From DATGHS01 sp035307785 (lineage in GTDB: Bacteria; Planctomycetota; Planctomycetia; Gemmatales; Gemmataceae), in NCBI GenBank assembly GCA_035307785.1, contig DATGHS010000315.1, forward strand, positions 1-13,940: a DNA stretch of 13,940 nucleotides, given 5' to 3'. The position numbers and the translations under genes are program-made. A model generated the notes under the pieces. The model ran no database searches and had not been told where the DNA came from. It saw nothing but the letters and a program-made list of their open reading frames with translations. Shown one piece after another: positions 6,991 through 13,940 of this stretch. Position 1 is the stretch's first letter; each line of letters starts with the position of its first letter.

Positions 6991-7824
6991 ATGCGACCTG
7001 CAACAACTAGGCGATATGCGGTGCCTTCCATCATTCTAGCGGGCCTGGCATTATTGTGCGTGGCGCCGATGGTAATCGCGCAACCCGCTGGTTCCGCGCC
7101 GGCGGAATTCTCCGCCGTTACCATCGTGCCGCAAACCCAGCCGCGGAATGTCCCCCTGGCCGAAAACGACATTCTCGGCACGTGGAACAAGGCCGCGGCC
7201 GCCGCCTTCCAGAAAGTGCGCGACTACCAGTGCATGTTTGTAAAACAAGAGCGTATCGACGGTACATTACAGGAAGAACAAATCGCGCTCATGCGGGTGC
7301 GCAATCAACCGTTCAGCGTATCGCTCAAGTTTCAGGCGCCGAAGTCGATGGCCGGGCGCGGGGCTGCCTACATCGCTGGCAAGAATAACAACCAGTTGCG
7401 CGCGAAAGGGCCGCTTGGTTTTGCCACGTTCTCGCTTGACCCGCATGACCCCAAGGCGATGCTCGGCACGCGCCACGCCATCACCGAGGCGGGGCTGGGC
7501 CACTTGATCGATGAAATCAACGCGGCAGCCCAGGCGCGACCCAAGACGGAGGGCGCCGATGCGCTGCGCGTGTCCATCAACGAAGTGCAAATCAATCGCA
7601 AAGGCTGCGTGCGGATTGACGTGACCGACCCGACTGCCGATGGGAAGAAGAGCCATTACCGTTCCGTCATTTACTTTGACAAGGACACGAACTTGCCGAT
7701 CCGCATCGAGAATTACGACCGCCTCCGCGCCAATGGCCCCGCCACCGGCGAACTCGTGGAATGCTTCACTTACCTGGATTTGAAATTCAATATCGGCCTG
7801 ACGGACGCGGCGTTTGTGCCGTGA
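6991..7824 (+). CDS. DUF1571 family exported protein
   Basis: The 277-residue protein has an N-terminal signal peptide (about 1-30; basic start, hydrophobic 11-28, cleavage near VIAQ). It then carries a domain matching DUF1571 as I recall it: VRDYQCMFVKQERIDGTL (76-93), MRVRNQPFSVSLKF (101-114), GRGAAYIAGKNNNQL (122-136), and the C-terminal strands VIYFDKDTNLPIRIENYDR (226-244). The family is frequent in planctomycetes and has no established function; the fold is probably LolA/LppX-like, which would suit lipid or lipoprotein handling in the periplasm (inference). The length is normal. GAGGG lies about seven bases before the ATG. It is a single gene with its own terminator. Confidence 0.87.
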   Translation: MRPATTRRYAVPSIILAGLALLCVAPMVIAQPAGSAPAEFSAVTIVPQTQPRNVPLAENDILGTWNKAAAAAFQKVRDYQCMFVKQERIDGTLQEEQIALMRVRNQPFSVSLKFQAPKSMAGRGAAYIAGKNNNQLRAKGPLGFATFSLDPHDPKAMLGTRHAITEAGLGHLIDEINAAAQARPKTEGADALRVSINEVQINRKGCVRIDVTDPTADGKKSHYRSVIYFDKDTNLPIRIENYDRLRANGPATGELVECFTYLDLKFNIGLTDAAFVP

Positions 7825-7835
7825 CGATCGCGAAC

Positions 7836-7864
7836 GCCCAGGGACTACCGTCCCTGGGCTTTTG
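7836..7864 (+). terminator. Intrinsic terminator of the DUF1571 gene
   Basis: Perfect 10-bp arms, GCCCAGGGAC and GTCCCTGGGC, flank a TACC loop and are followed directly by TTTT. The stem begins 11 bases after the stop codon. The minus strand lacks a matching T-run, so it probably acts in one direction only. Confidence 0.85.
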
Positions 7865-7867
7865 ACT

Positions 7868-10800
7868 TCATTTCCCCAGCGATTTCCGAATAAACTCCAG
7901 CATCAGCCGCTGATAATGCGACTCGAAAATCCCATGTCGTGAGCGCGGGTAGATCATCAGTTCAAAATCCTTACCGGCCTTTTCCAATTCGTAGATGAAT
8001 TGCATCGAATTCTGAATGTGGACGTTGTCGTCCATCAGGCCATGGGCCAGCAGCAGCCGGCCGTGTAGATTGCGGGCTGCCGCCACGACGGATGTTTTCT
8101 TGTAGCCTTCGGGGTTCTCCTGCGGGGTGTTCATGTAACGCTCGGTGTAAATGCTGTCGTAGTCCTTCCAATCGGTGACCGGGGCCCCGGCAATGCCGGC
8201 GCAGAACTTCGTGCTGTGCGTGAGCACAAACGCGGTCATGAAACCGCCGTAACTGTGGCCGTCCATGCCGATCTTCGCCGCATCGACAAACGGATGCTTG
8301 GCGATGAGCCAGTCGATGGCTTCATCAATGTCTTTCAGTTCTTGAATGCCGAGTTGTCGGTAGTTGGTCCAGGCAGAAATGGCGCCCTTGCCGCTGGCGC
8401 TGCGCGGATCGCAGCGGAAGACGATGACGCCCAGGCCCGAAAGCACGTGGTCGGAAATGCGGTTATTCCATGCGTCCACGATGGTGGGCGTGTGCGGCCC
8501 GCCGTAGGTGCGGAACCAGACCGGATATTTCTTCTGCGGGTCGAAGTTCAGCGGGAAGAGGATGCTGCCCTCGAGCACAAAACCGTCTTTGAGCGGAATC
8601 TGCACCGGCTTGAGTTCGCCGAAGCGGTACTCCTCGCGAACGTAAGTCGGATTGCTATCAATCATCCGCATGAATTTGCCTTCCCGGCTGAACAAGCGCA
8701 CTTGCGTGGGCGCGTCGTGGCTGCTGGAGGAATCGACGAAGTAGGAACACGTAGGGCTCAGATTGCCGTGATGGTCCCCCGTCGAGGCAGTGAGACGTTC
8801 GCTGCTGCTGCCGTCGAGCCGCACACGGTAGAGATTCGACGCAATCGGGCTGTCCTTGGTGCCCGAGAAGTACACCCAGCCACTGTCTTCATCGACAGCT
8901 TCCACCTTGCGCACTTCCCACGCGCCGCTGGTAACGGCCCGAGTAAGTTTGCCGCTCTTGTCGTACAGGTAGAGATGTCGCCAGCCGGTTCGCTCGCTCG
9001 GGAACAGGAAGCTGCCGTCCTTCAAAAAATGCAGTTCGCCCGGTTCATCGACCCAGGCCTTGGTTGTTTCTCGGAATAGCTTGGTGGGTGCGCTGCCATT
9101 GACCGAAGCTGCCCAAACATCGAGCCAGGTTTGCGCGCGATCCTGGACATAAAAGATCACTCGCTGGCCGTCTTTGGCCCAGCACGCGCGCGGCACCAGG
9201 ATCGAGTTGGCCGTGTAGCCGTTCAGATCGGGGAACTGCGGATCGCCGCCGGCCACGGAGACAATCCCGAGCTTCACCAGCGGATTGGGGTCGCCGGACT
9301 TCGGGTAGGCGGTCTGCTCCAGCTTCTGCCGCACGGGAATTTCATCGATCACCGTGAACGTGTTCACGGGCGTGTCGTCGATGCGCAAGAATGCGATGTG
9401 ACGCGAGTCGGGGCTCCACCAGTAGCAATGCCAGTCGCGGTTGTTGATCTCTTCGTAATAAACCCAGTCTGCCTTGCCGTTGGAAACCTTGCCGCCACCA
9501 TCTGTCGTTAGTTTTCTTTCGGTTTGCGTAGCGATGTCCACCACATAGAGATTCTGGTCGCGGACGAAGGCGACCCACTGCCCGTCGGGGCTGAAGGTGG
9601 CCAGTTCTTCCTTCGCCGGCGTGCGCGTGAGGCGGACGGCCTTGCTACCGTCGAAACTAGCGTAATACAAGTCGTCGGCATGCGAGAAAAGGAAACCGGT
9701 CTTCTGTGGGTTCATCTGAAACGTCGTGCTGCGCAAAACCTGATTGATCGCGCTGGCATCGAGTGACGGAATCTTCCCCAAAGCAGGCTTCAACTTGTCC
9801 GGGTCGAAAAACGGTTCGACCCGGCCGGTGGCAGCTTGCACTTTGAAGAGCCGGTTCTGTTTCACCTGCAAAAAGTTTTCGCCGTCGTTTAGCCAGTTAA
9901 TGTTTCGAACGGGCGTGCCGCCGAAATTCGGCACGCGATTGGCCAGGTAGTCTTCCGGCGTGATCGTTTTGCGCATGGTGCGGTCTTCTTGGAGCGGCCG
10001 CACCGTGCCCGTGTTGACATAGACCGGTTTCGTTAAGCGCACGACTGGGTATGGCTCGCCTTCTTTCAGCTTGTCGCCGAGGAATCCCCACGTGGCCAAA
10101 CCGTCTTCCGATTGCGCTTCGAGCAAGATTGAGATAAGCCGGGCCAACGGCTGGCTGGTGCGGATTATGACGGTGCCGGCCGGGAACATGCGGCTCTTGG
10201 CCGGCGCGGTCGCGGTCTTCAACTGCAGCAGGCGATGCTTTTGGTAATCGCGACCAGAGCGCGAAATCGCTTGTACGATTTCTGGCTCGTAATCAAGTTC
10301 AATGTCTTCGCGAAATTCGTCCACGACAATGCCATGGCGCAGCAGATTTTGCACGATATCGCTGAATTCGGCGGGAATCAGATAGGCGAACGGCCGGGGC
10401 ACCTTGAGCGTGGCCTCGCCCTGATCGATGTGCGTGACCGTGTATTCCTTGGGCTTGTCGAGCAACGGTTTGTGTTTTTCATTCTCTTCATAGCCAAGCA
10501 CCGGGACGGGATTCTTGCGGGCGGCCAGTTTGTGCTGGATCGCTACCGTTTCCGGTACGGACTTCGCATCGTTCAGGAGTTGCCGCACGGTCTTTGTGTT
10601 CTCGGCTAATACTTCCAGGCAGGCGCGCACGAACTCGCGGCTCGCGGTGACCCGATCCTTAAACGGAGCATAGGAGTACGATTCCGACAATATCGAGATG
10701 CGCCCGCGCAGACCCACATACGGCGTGCCCATGCGCGGCAGCGCGGGGTAGGCTTCCCATTTCGTGCGAGTGGCGTCGAAATTGCCGTAGAAGAAAGACG

Positions 10801-11560
10801 GAAAGCCTGTGGCTTTCTCGAGCTTCTTCCCCGCAGCCGGCAACAGCGTGTCTTGCACAAACGTTCGCAGCTTTTCATCCGTGGCTGGGTGCCGAGGGCC
10901 GTCGTAGGTCAACGGGTAGCGATGATAGGAGCCGTTGGTGGTGTGCGTGTCGATCACCGCGGCCGGGTTCCAGCGGCGATAGAAGCGCACCATCGCTTGC
11001 ACTTCGGGTGATTCCAGCCTGATAAAGTCGCGATTCAAATCGAAGCCCTGCGCATTCTCGCGAATGCCAACCTCCGGCGGGCCGCTCTGCTCGGTGCGAT
11101 GGGTATTGGAAAAGCGCTCGTTGCCATCCGGATTCACAATCGGCGCAATGGCGATGATCCATTCCTTCAAGAGCGGCCGCTCTTTTGCCAGGGCGATCTC
11201 GCACGCCAACATCAACAGCGCTTCCTTGCCGTCCACTTCGCCGGCATGAATGTTCCCTTGCAGAAATGCGACCAGCTTGCCGCTGGAAGCGGCCTGTTCC
11301 GAGGTCGCGATGGGCGGGTCAGCAAGAATGAGCAGCGGCATCTTGCGCCCTTCGCTGCTCGTGCCGATGTCGCCCAGGCGGACAACGTTCGGCGCCAGCT
11401 TGCTCAGCTGCGTGCAGAATTCCATCACGTCGGCATAATGCGACGTGGCTTGAAACTGCGACGATTCTGCGACCGTCTTCGGTGGCTCTTGGGCCAAGAC
11501 GAAGGTTGGGGCAATGACCAATGAGAGAAGAACAAATGTTAGCCGGCAAAATGAGAACAC
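7868..11560 (-). CDS. Exported bifunctional peptidase: M14 metallocarboxypeptidase fused to S9 dipeptidyl-peptidase-IV-like serine peptidase
   Basis: The 1230-residue product starts with a signal peptide (1-23, VLA|Q). The M14 module covers about 35-325: zinc ligands H105 and E108 (NIHAGEVDGKE), H206 (IDTHTT), NPDG at 143-146, DLNRD (174-178) and catalytic E293 (ILSESYSYAP). A companion domain follows to about 515 (PAGTVIIRTSQPLARL, YPVVRLTKPVY). The S9 module has a beta-propeller (about 545-985) with DWVYYEE (698-704), whose Glu pair matches the N-terminus-binding pair of DPP IV, and an alpha/beta hydrolase domain. Its triad is S1103 (GHSYGG), D1177 or D1178 (HGLMDDNVH) and H1209 (SRHG); Y1019 fits the oxyanion Tyr. 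Both activities look intact. The start is GTG, supported by AAGGAG seven bases upstream. Probably digests peptides in the periplasm or outside the cell. Confidence 0.92.
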   Translation of the reverse strand: MFSFCRLTFVLLSLVIAPTFVLAQEPPKTVAESSQFQATSHYADVMEFCTQLSKLAPNVVRLGDIGTSSEGRKMPLLILADPPIATSEQAASSGKLVAFLQGNIHAGEVDGKEALLMLACEIALAKERPLLKEWIIAIAPIVNPDGNERFSNTHRTEQSGPPEVGIRENAQGFDLNRDFIRLESPEVQAMVRFYRRWNPAAVIDTHTTNGSYHRYPLTYDGPRHPATDEKLRTFVQDTLLPAAGKKLEKATGFPSFFYGNFDATRTKWEAYPALPRMGTPYVGLRGRISILSESYSYAPFKDRVTASREFVRACLEVLAENTKTVRQLLNDAKSVPETVAIQHKLAARKNPVPVLGYEENEKHKPLLDKPKEYTVTHIDQGEATLKVPRPFAYLIPAEFSDIVQNLLRHGIVVDEFREDIELDYEPEIVQAISRSGRDYQKHRLLQLKTATAPAKSRMFPAGTVIIRTSQPLARLISILLEAQSEDGLATWGFLGDKLKEGEPYPVVRLTKPVYVNTGTVRPLQEDRTMRKTITPEDYLANRVPNFGGTPVRNINWLNDGENFLQVKQNRLFKVQAATGRVEPFFDPDKLKPALGKIPSLDASAINQVLRSTTFQMNPQKTGFLFSHADDLYYASFDGSKAVRLTRTPAKEELATFSPDGQWVAFVRDQNLYVVDIATQTERKLTTDGGGKVSNGKADWVYYEEINNRDWHCYWWSPDSRHIAFLRIDDTPVNTFTVIDEIPVRQKLEQTAYPKSGDPNPLVKLGIVSVAGGDPQFPDLNGYTANSILVPRACWAKDGQRVIFYVQDRAQTWLDVWAASVNGSAPTKLFRETTKAWVDEPGELHFLKDGSFLFPSERTGWRHLYLYDKSGKLTRAVTSGAWEVRKVEAVDEDSGWVYFSGTKDSPIASNLYRVRLDGSSSERLTASTGDHHGNLSPTCSYFVDSSSSHDAPTQVRLFSREGKFMRMIDSNPTYVREEYRFGELKPVQIPLKDGFVLEGSILFPLNFDPQKKYPVWFRTYGGPHTPTIVDAWNNRISDHVLSGLGVIVFRCDPRSASGKGAISAWTNYRQLGIQELKDIDEAIDWLIAKHPFVDAAKIGMDGHSYGGFMTAFVLTHSTKFCAGIAGAPVTDWKDYDSIYTERYMNTPQENPEGYKKTSVVAAARNLHGRLLLAHGLMDDNVHIQNSMQFIYELEKAGKDFELMIYPRSRHGIFESHYQRLMLEFIRKSLGK

Positions 11561-11567
11561 AGTCTAT

Positions 11568-11573
11568 CTCCTT
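11568..11573 (-). promoter_or_regulatory. Strong ribosome binding site before a GTG start
   Basis: Read on the minus strand this is AAGGAG, seven bases before GTG at 11558-11560, the first codon of the signal peptide of the fused peptidase. Confidence 0.7.
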
Positions 11574-11590
11574 CCAGGTGACTGACCGCT

Positions 11591-11596
11591 GTTATA
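11591..11596 (-). promoter_or_regulatory. TATAAC -10-like box of the fused peptidase gene
   Basis: On the minus strand TATAAC matches five of six bases of the -10 consensus, about 30 bases before the GTG start. The -35 region is weak, so this is tentative. Confidence 0.28.
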
Positions 11597-11744
11597 TGAC
11601 CTGATCCGGCAACATGGAACGCGTCATCCTTGGCTCGGGCTAGCCCTTGAATGGCCCAAGATTTGATTGAACCTTGGCGGCGACTTTCTTACTCTGACCC
11701 CATTCTGGCTGAACGGGCTGGTTACTCTTCCAGGGGCTAAAATC

Positions 11745-12425
11745 ATGATTTGCTTTAAGCGCGTGTTTTGCGTAGTCGCGGTGCTAGCTGTGGTCGGTGT
11801 AGCCGCCTGTAACAAACGTGCTTCGACCGACACGAGCATTGGCAAAACAATGCCGGTGCCGAGCGCCAAAGATCCCAGCGGTTGGCCGGTCTACCAGGTA
11901 TCGGGCGAGGACTTTTCCATCGCGTTGCCGCCGGATTGGCGGCAGATCGACATGAATCCCCAGAAGTTCGAAGCTGGGATGCAAGAGGCTATCAGACAAA
12001 ATCCGCAAATGCAGGCGATGGCGGGCAATCTGCGCCAGCAAATGACCAAAGGCGTAAAATTCTTCGGCCTGGACCAGACAACGATCGGCACAGCTTTCGC
12101 AACCAACGTTAACATTATTCGCGTTCCCTTGCCGCCTGGCGGCACCTTGGATTCCATTGTCAGCGAGTCGTTGCGGCAATACGAATCACTGTCCAACGTC
12201 ACCAAGCCGGTAAACCATGAGCGCCTCGGTGATCGCGAACGGCTCAGGGTCCGGATGAGCATGAACATGCCCGATGGGCAAACGCAGACGCTCGCCAACA
12301 CCCAATACATCCTCGTTCACGGCAAAGATGCATTTGTTGTCACCCTCACTACTCTGCCCGATCAGGAAACCAAGTACACGGCAACCTTCGACAAAATCGG
12401 CCAGAGTTTCCGGTTCTTGAAATAA
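11745..12425 (+). CDS. Predicted lipoprotein with PsbP/DcrB-like domain
   Basis: The 226-residue protein has a short lipoprotein signal peptide with lipobox VAAC, the lipidated Cys being C22. A beta-rich domain from about 53 begins GEDFSIALPPDW, the usual opening of PsbP/DcrB/DUF1795-like domains, and ends with ATFDKIGQSFRF, also typical. A helical, Met/Gln-rich segment (about 70-103) interrupts it. Function unknown; probably tethered to a membrane facing the periplasm. The frame is open back to ATG 11667, but that start would bury the signal peptide behind 26 residues. ATG 11745 has AGGGG eight bases upstream and gives a proper lipoprotein signal, so I chose it. Carbonic anhydrase follows 104 bp downstream on the same strand. 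Confidence 0.75.
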   Translation: MICFKRVFCVVAVLAVVGVAACNKRASTDTSIGKTMPVPSAKDPSGWPVYQVSGEDFSIALPPDWRQIDMNPQKFEAGMQEAIRQNPQMQAMAGNLRQQMTKGVKFFGLDQTTIGTAFATNVNIIRVPLPPGGTLDSIVSESLRQYESLSNVTKPVNHERLGDRERLRVRMSMNMPDGQTQTLANTQYILVHGKDAFVVTLTTLPDQETKYTATFDKIGQSFRFLK

Positions 12426-12529
12426 GCTCGCGAGCGGATTGCTGGTCTGAGGCTCGCTTTCACTGGGACTGAACCAGAAGGATTGGTCCGTTCTCTTCTC
12501 GCTCGACTTTCAGCAAAGGGATGTTCATC

Positions 12530-13231
12530 ATGGCAAGGCATCTGTCAATCGTCGCGTGTATATATGTTTTGGTTTTCTGCCCTTCGCTTCTTCTCGCCGA
12601 CGAACCAAAGGTCGGAAAAGTCACGCCCGACGTCGCCCTCAAGCGACTTCAGGACGGCAATGCACGGTTCGTTGCGGACCAACTGTTGCCGCGCGATCCT
12701 TATCCTTTGCAGCGTGCCAAGACCGCTAATAGCCAGCACCCGTTCGCAGTAATTCTCACGTGTGCCGACTCGCGCGTCGGCCCGGAATTGGTGTTCAACC
12801 AGCAGCTCGGCGACGTTTTCGTGGTCCGCGTAGCGGGCAACGTGACCAGCCCTGACATTACCGGCTCCATTGAATATGCGGTCGAGCACCTTGGTCCCAC
12901 TCTCGTGGTGGTGCTAGGGCACAGCAGTTGCGGCGCTGTGGAGACAGCCCTTTCCGGCGCGAAACTGGAAGGCAATCTGCAAACACTCGTCAAACACGTG
13001 GATGTCGGTAAAGATCTACCGATGGACAAGGCCGCTGCCCTGAATGCCGGTATAAGGAACAATGTGCTTCACCAGATGGAGCATTTGACCAGGGATAGCA
13101 GTGTGCTCAAGGAATTTGTCGCCACGCAACGTATCCGCATTGTGGGCGGCGTTTACTCGCTCGCCAGCGGCAAAGTGGAATGGCTGGAGGCTCCGGCAAG
13201 TAAGCCGGGGCCGGGTCCGGAAAAGAAGTAA
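12530..13231 (+). CDS. Beta-class carbonic anhydrase with signal peptide
   Basis: The 233-residue zinc enzyme interconverts CO2 and bicarbonate. Zinc ligands and active-site residues are C78, D80 and R82 (LTCADSRVGPE), H131 and C134 (LGHSSCGAV). The conserved FVVRVAGN (97-104) and GSIEYAVEHLG (112-122) are also present. Residues 1-23 form a signal peptide (IVACIYVLVFCPSLLLAD), so the enzyme is probably periplasmic, like several other exported bacterial beta-carbonic anhydrases. The C-terminus ends in a Pro/Gly/Lys-rich tail. In-frame ATG codons lie at 12521 and 12530. AAAGGG ends directly against the first but stands nine bases before the second, so I prefer 12530. It may be co-transcribed with the lipoprotein gene upstream; a 10-bp palindrome, GCTCGCGAGC (12426-12435), sits right after that gene's stop. 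Confidence 0.9.
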   Translation: MARHLSIVACIYVLVFCPSLLLADEPKVGKVTPDVALKRLQDGNARFVADQLLPRDPYPLQRAKTANSQHPFAVILTCADSRVGPELVFNQQLGDVFVVRVAGNVTSPDITGSIEYAVEHLGPTLVVVLGHSSCGAVETALSGAKLEGNLQTLVKHVDVGKDLPMDKAAALNAGIRNNVLHQMEHLTRDSSVLKEFVATQRIRIVGGVYSLASGKVEWLEAPASKPGPGPEKK

Positions 13232-13264
13232 CGACTTTCGCGGCGTTGGACGATTGGCAAGACT

Positions 13265-13516
13265 ATGCCGAAAGTTTTCGTTTCCTATCAGCGCGAAGAC
13301 AGCGGCTGCGTTACCGGCTGTTTGTATGAACACCTGGCGCGAAAGTACGGTGAGGCCAATGTGTTCATGGACGTGCACACAATCGGCCTGGCTGCTGATT
13401 TTCGCCAAACCGTGGAGGGCGCGCTGAGCAAGTGTGACGTATTCGTGCTGGGATTCCGCTCGAAACCCATTGTTGAGGTCACGCTGCCACGCCTTGGAGA
13501 TGAAACGAAGCATTGA
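13265..13516 (+). pseudogene. TIR-domain protein fragment (N-terminal part only)
   Basis: The 83 residues begin PKVFVSYQREDSGCVTGCLY, then AR-x-YGEANVFMDVHTIGLAADF and a CDVFVLGF segment. This is the N-terminal half of a TIR_2-type domain, with betaA (VFVSYQRED), the VFMDV strand, and the CDVFVL strand. A full domain runs about 130-150 residues; here similarity stops near residue 65-67 and the tail (RSKPIVEVTLPRLGDETKH) is just sequence read opposite the end of the neighbouring phosphatase gene. The ribosome site is weak. It is most likely a remnant of a longer TIR protein, whose effector partner domain and most of the NADase core (including the catalytic Glu region) are gone. It overlaps the convergent gene by 38 bp. 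Confidence 0.68.
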
Positions 13517-13940
13517 GCATATTCACGGAAGTTTTGCCGTCTTCGCGTCTGACCACCGAGATGCCGCAATTGTCCAGCAGCACTTCGCGCGCTTGCAGCA
13601 ACGGCACTCCCAGAAGACTCGACAGATAAACGCGATTCACGATGCGATGTGAAACGACCAGAATACTCTGTCCATCATGCCGCCGCAGCAGGCTTTCGAA
13701 AAAGGGCGCGGCCCGATCATGCACTTCGCGAAAGCTTTCGCCATCGGGATAGCCGTTCGCGGCAGGGTCGGCCATGAATTCGCGGTACGCGGCCGCGTCG
13801 AAATAGCGGATCGACTGCCAGTCTTGCCCTTCCCAGCGCCCAATATCGCACTCGATGAGGGCTTCGGCGGGGATTGGCGTCAGGCCGTAGGGTTCGGCGA
13901 GGATTTGCGCGGTCTGCACCGCACGCACCAGCGGCGAGCA
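13479..13940 (-). CDS. Histidine phosphatase superfamily protein (phosphoglycerate-mutase-like), N-terminus outside the window
   Basis: The frame is open to the right edge, so the GTG at 13928 is internal: the codons before it read CSPL, giving SPLVRAVQTAQILAE, the usual Arg-containing motif that follows the catalytic RHG in this family. Next comes LIECDIGRWEGQDW with the proton-donor acidic region, then VVSHRIVNRVYLSSLLG with the second catalytic His. The usual SHGGVIR form is altered to SHRIVNR. The nucleophile RHG motif lies beyond the window. Members include broad-specificity phosphatases, alpha-ribazole phosphatase and phosphoglycerate mutase; the substrate cannot be chosen here. The 3' end overlaps the TIR fragment tail to tail. 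Confidence 0.88.
   Translation of the reverse strand, partial: CSPLVRAVQTAQILAEPYGLTPIPAEALIECDIGRWEGQDWQSIRYFDAAAYREFMADPAANGYPDGESFREVHDRAAPFFESLLRRHDGQSILVVSHRIVNRVYLSSLLGVPLLQAREVLLDNCGISVVRREDGKTSVNMLNASFHLQGVAA

Noticed and set aside
8216..9079. Open frame of 287 codons on the plus strand inside the peptidase gene
   Set aside because: It is antisense to the conserved propeller and hydrolase domains of the S9 module; composition is typical of a mirror frame.
1..13940. CRISPR array, tRNA, rRNA or phage module
   Set aside because: No regularly spaced direct repeats, no tRNA cloverleaf or rRNA signature, and no phage structural genes were seen on either strand.

Overview
The window reads as chromosomal DNA of a planctomycete, probably of the Pirellulales type. 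This rests on content: a Ser/Thr kinase with a C-terminal membrane anchor and DLG in place of DFG, an FHA-kinase fusion, a DUF1571 exported protein, an exported helical/beta protein of planctomycete style, a TIR_2-type fragment, mostly single genes that switch strand often, and moderately high GC. No rRNA, tRNA, CRISPR array or phage module is visible.

Layout. Positions 2-121 (+) are the last 39 codons of an IS630-family transposase. The element appears to have inserted into, and cut off, an exported protein gene read the other way (98-985, -). A divergent intergenic region follows, with a TATAAT box and a 12-bp palindrome, then an Rv2258c-like winged-helix/SAM methyltransferase (1159-2220, +). 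Convergent to it is a two-gene operon on the minus strand: a NagD-type HAD phosphatase (start best placed at 4554) followed 9 bp later by a membrane-anchored Ser/Thr kinase (3777-2407). The divergent spacer 4555-4804 carries a long near-perfect hairpin nested inside two further inverted repeats. It leads into an FHA-kinase fusion (4805-6022, +) whose catalytic residues are mostly replaced, so it is a likely pseudokinase. Four bases beyond its stop lies the convergent end of a glyoxalase-II-type metallo-beta-lactamase-fold hydrolase (6027-6692, -). A DUF1571 exported protein (6991-7824, +) ends in a clear intrinsic terminator.

The largest gene (7868-11560, -; GTG start) encodes a 1230-residue exported protein that joins a complete M14 metallocarboxypeptidase to a complete S9 dipeptidyl-peptidase-IV-like serine peptidase, both with intact catalytic residues. 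Divergent from it are a PsbP/DcrB-like lipoprotein (11745-12425, +) and an exported beta-carbonic anhydrase (12530-13231, +). A short TIR-domain fragment (13265-13516, +) follows and overlaps tail to tail with a histidine-phosphatase-superfamily gene that runs off the right edge (13479-13940, -).

The genes do not form one pathway. The best local themes are phospho-signalling (HAD, kinase, FHA-pseudokinase arranged divergently), an exported set (two-headed peptidase, lipoprotein, carbonic anhydrase, DUF1571 protein), and two signs of gene decay (IS-truncated gene, TIR stub). I see no obviously new multi-gene system. The most unusual single items are the M14-S9 fusion, the FHA-pseudokinase, and the hairpin in the divergent spacer.
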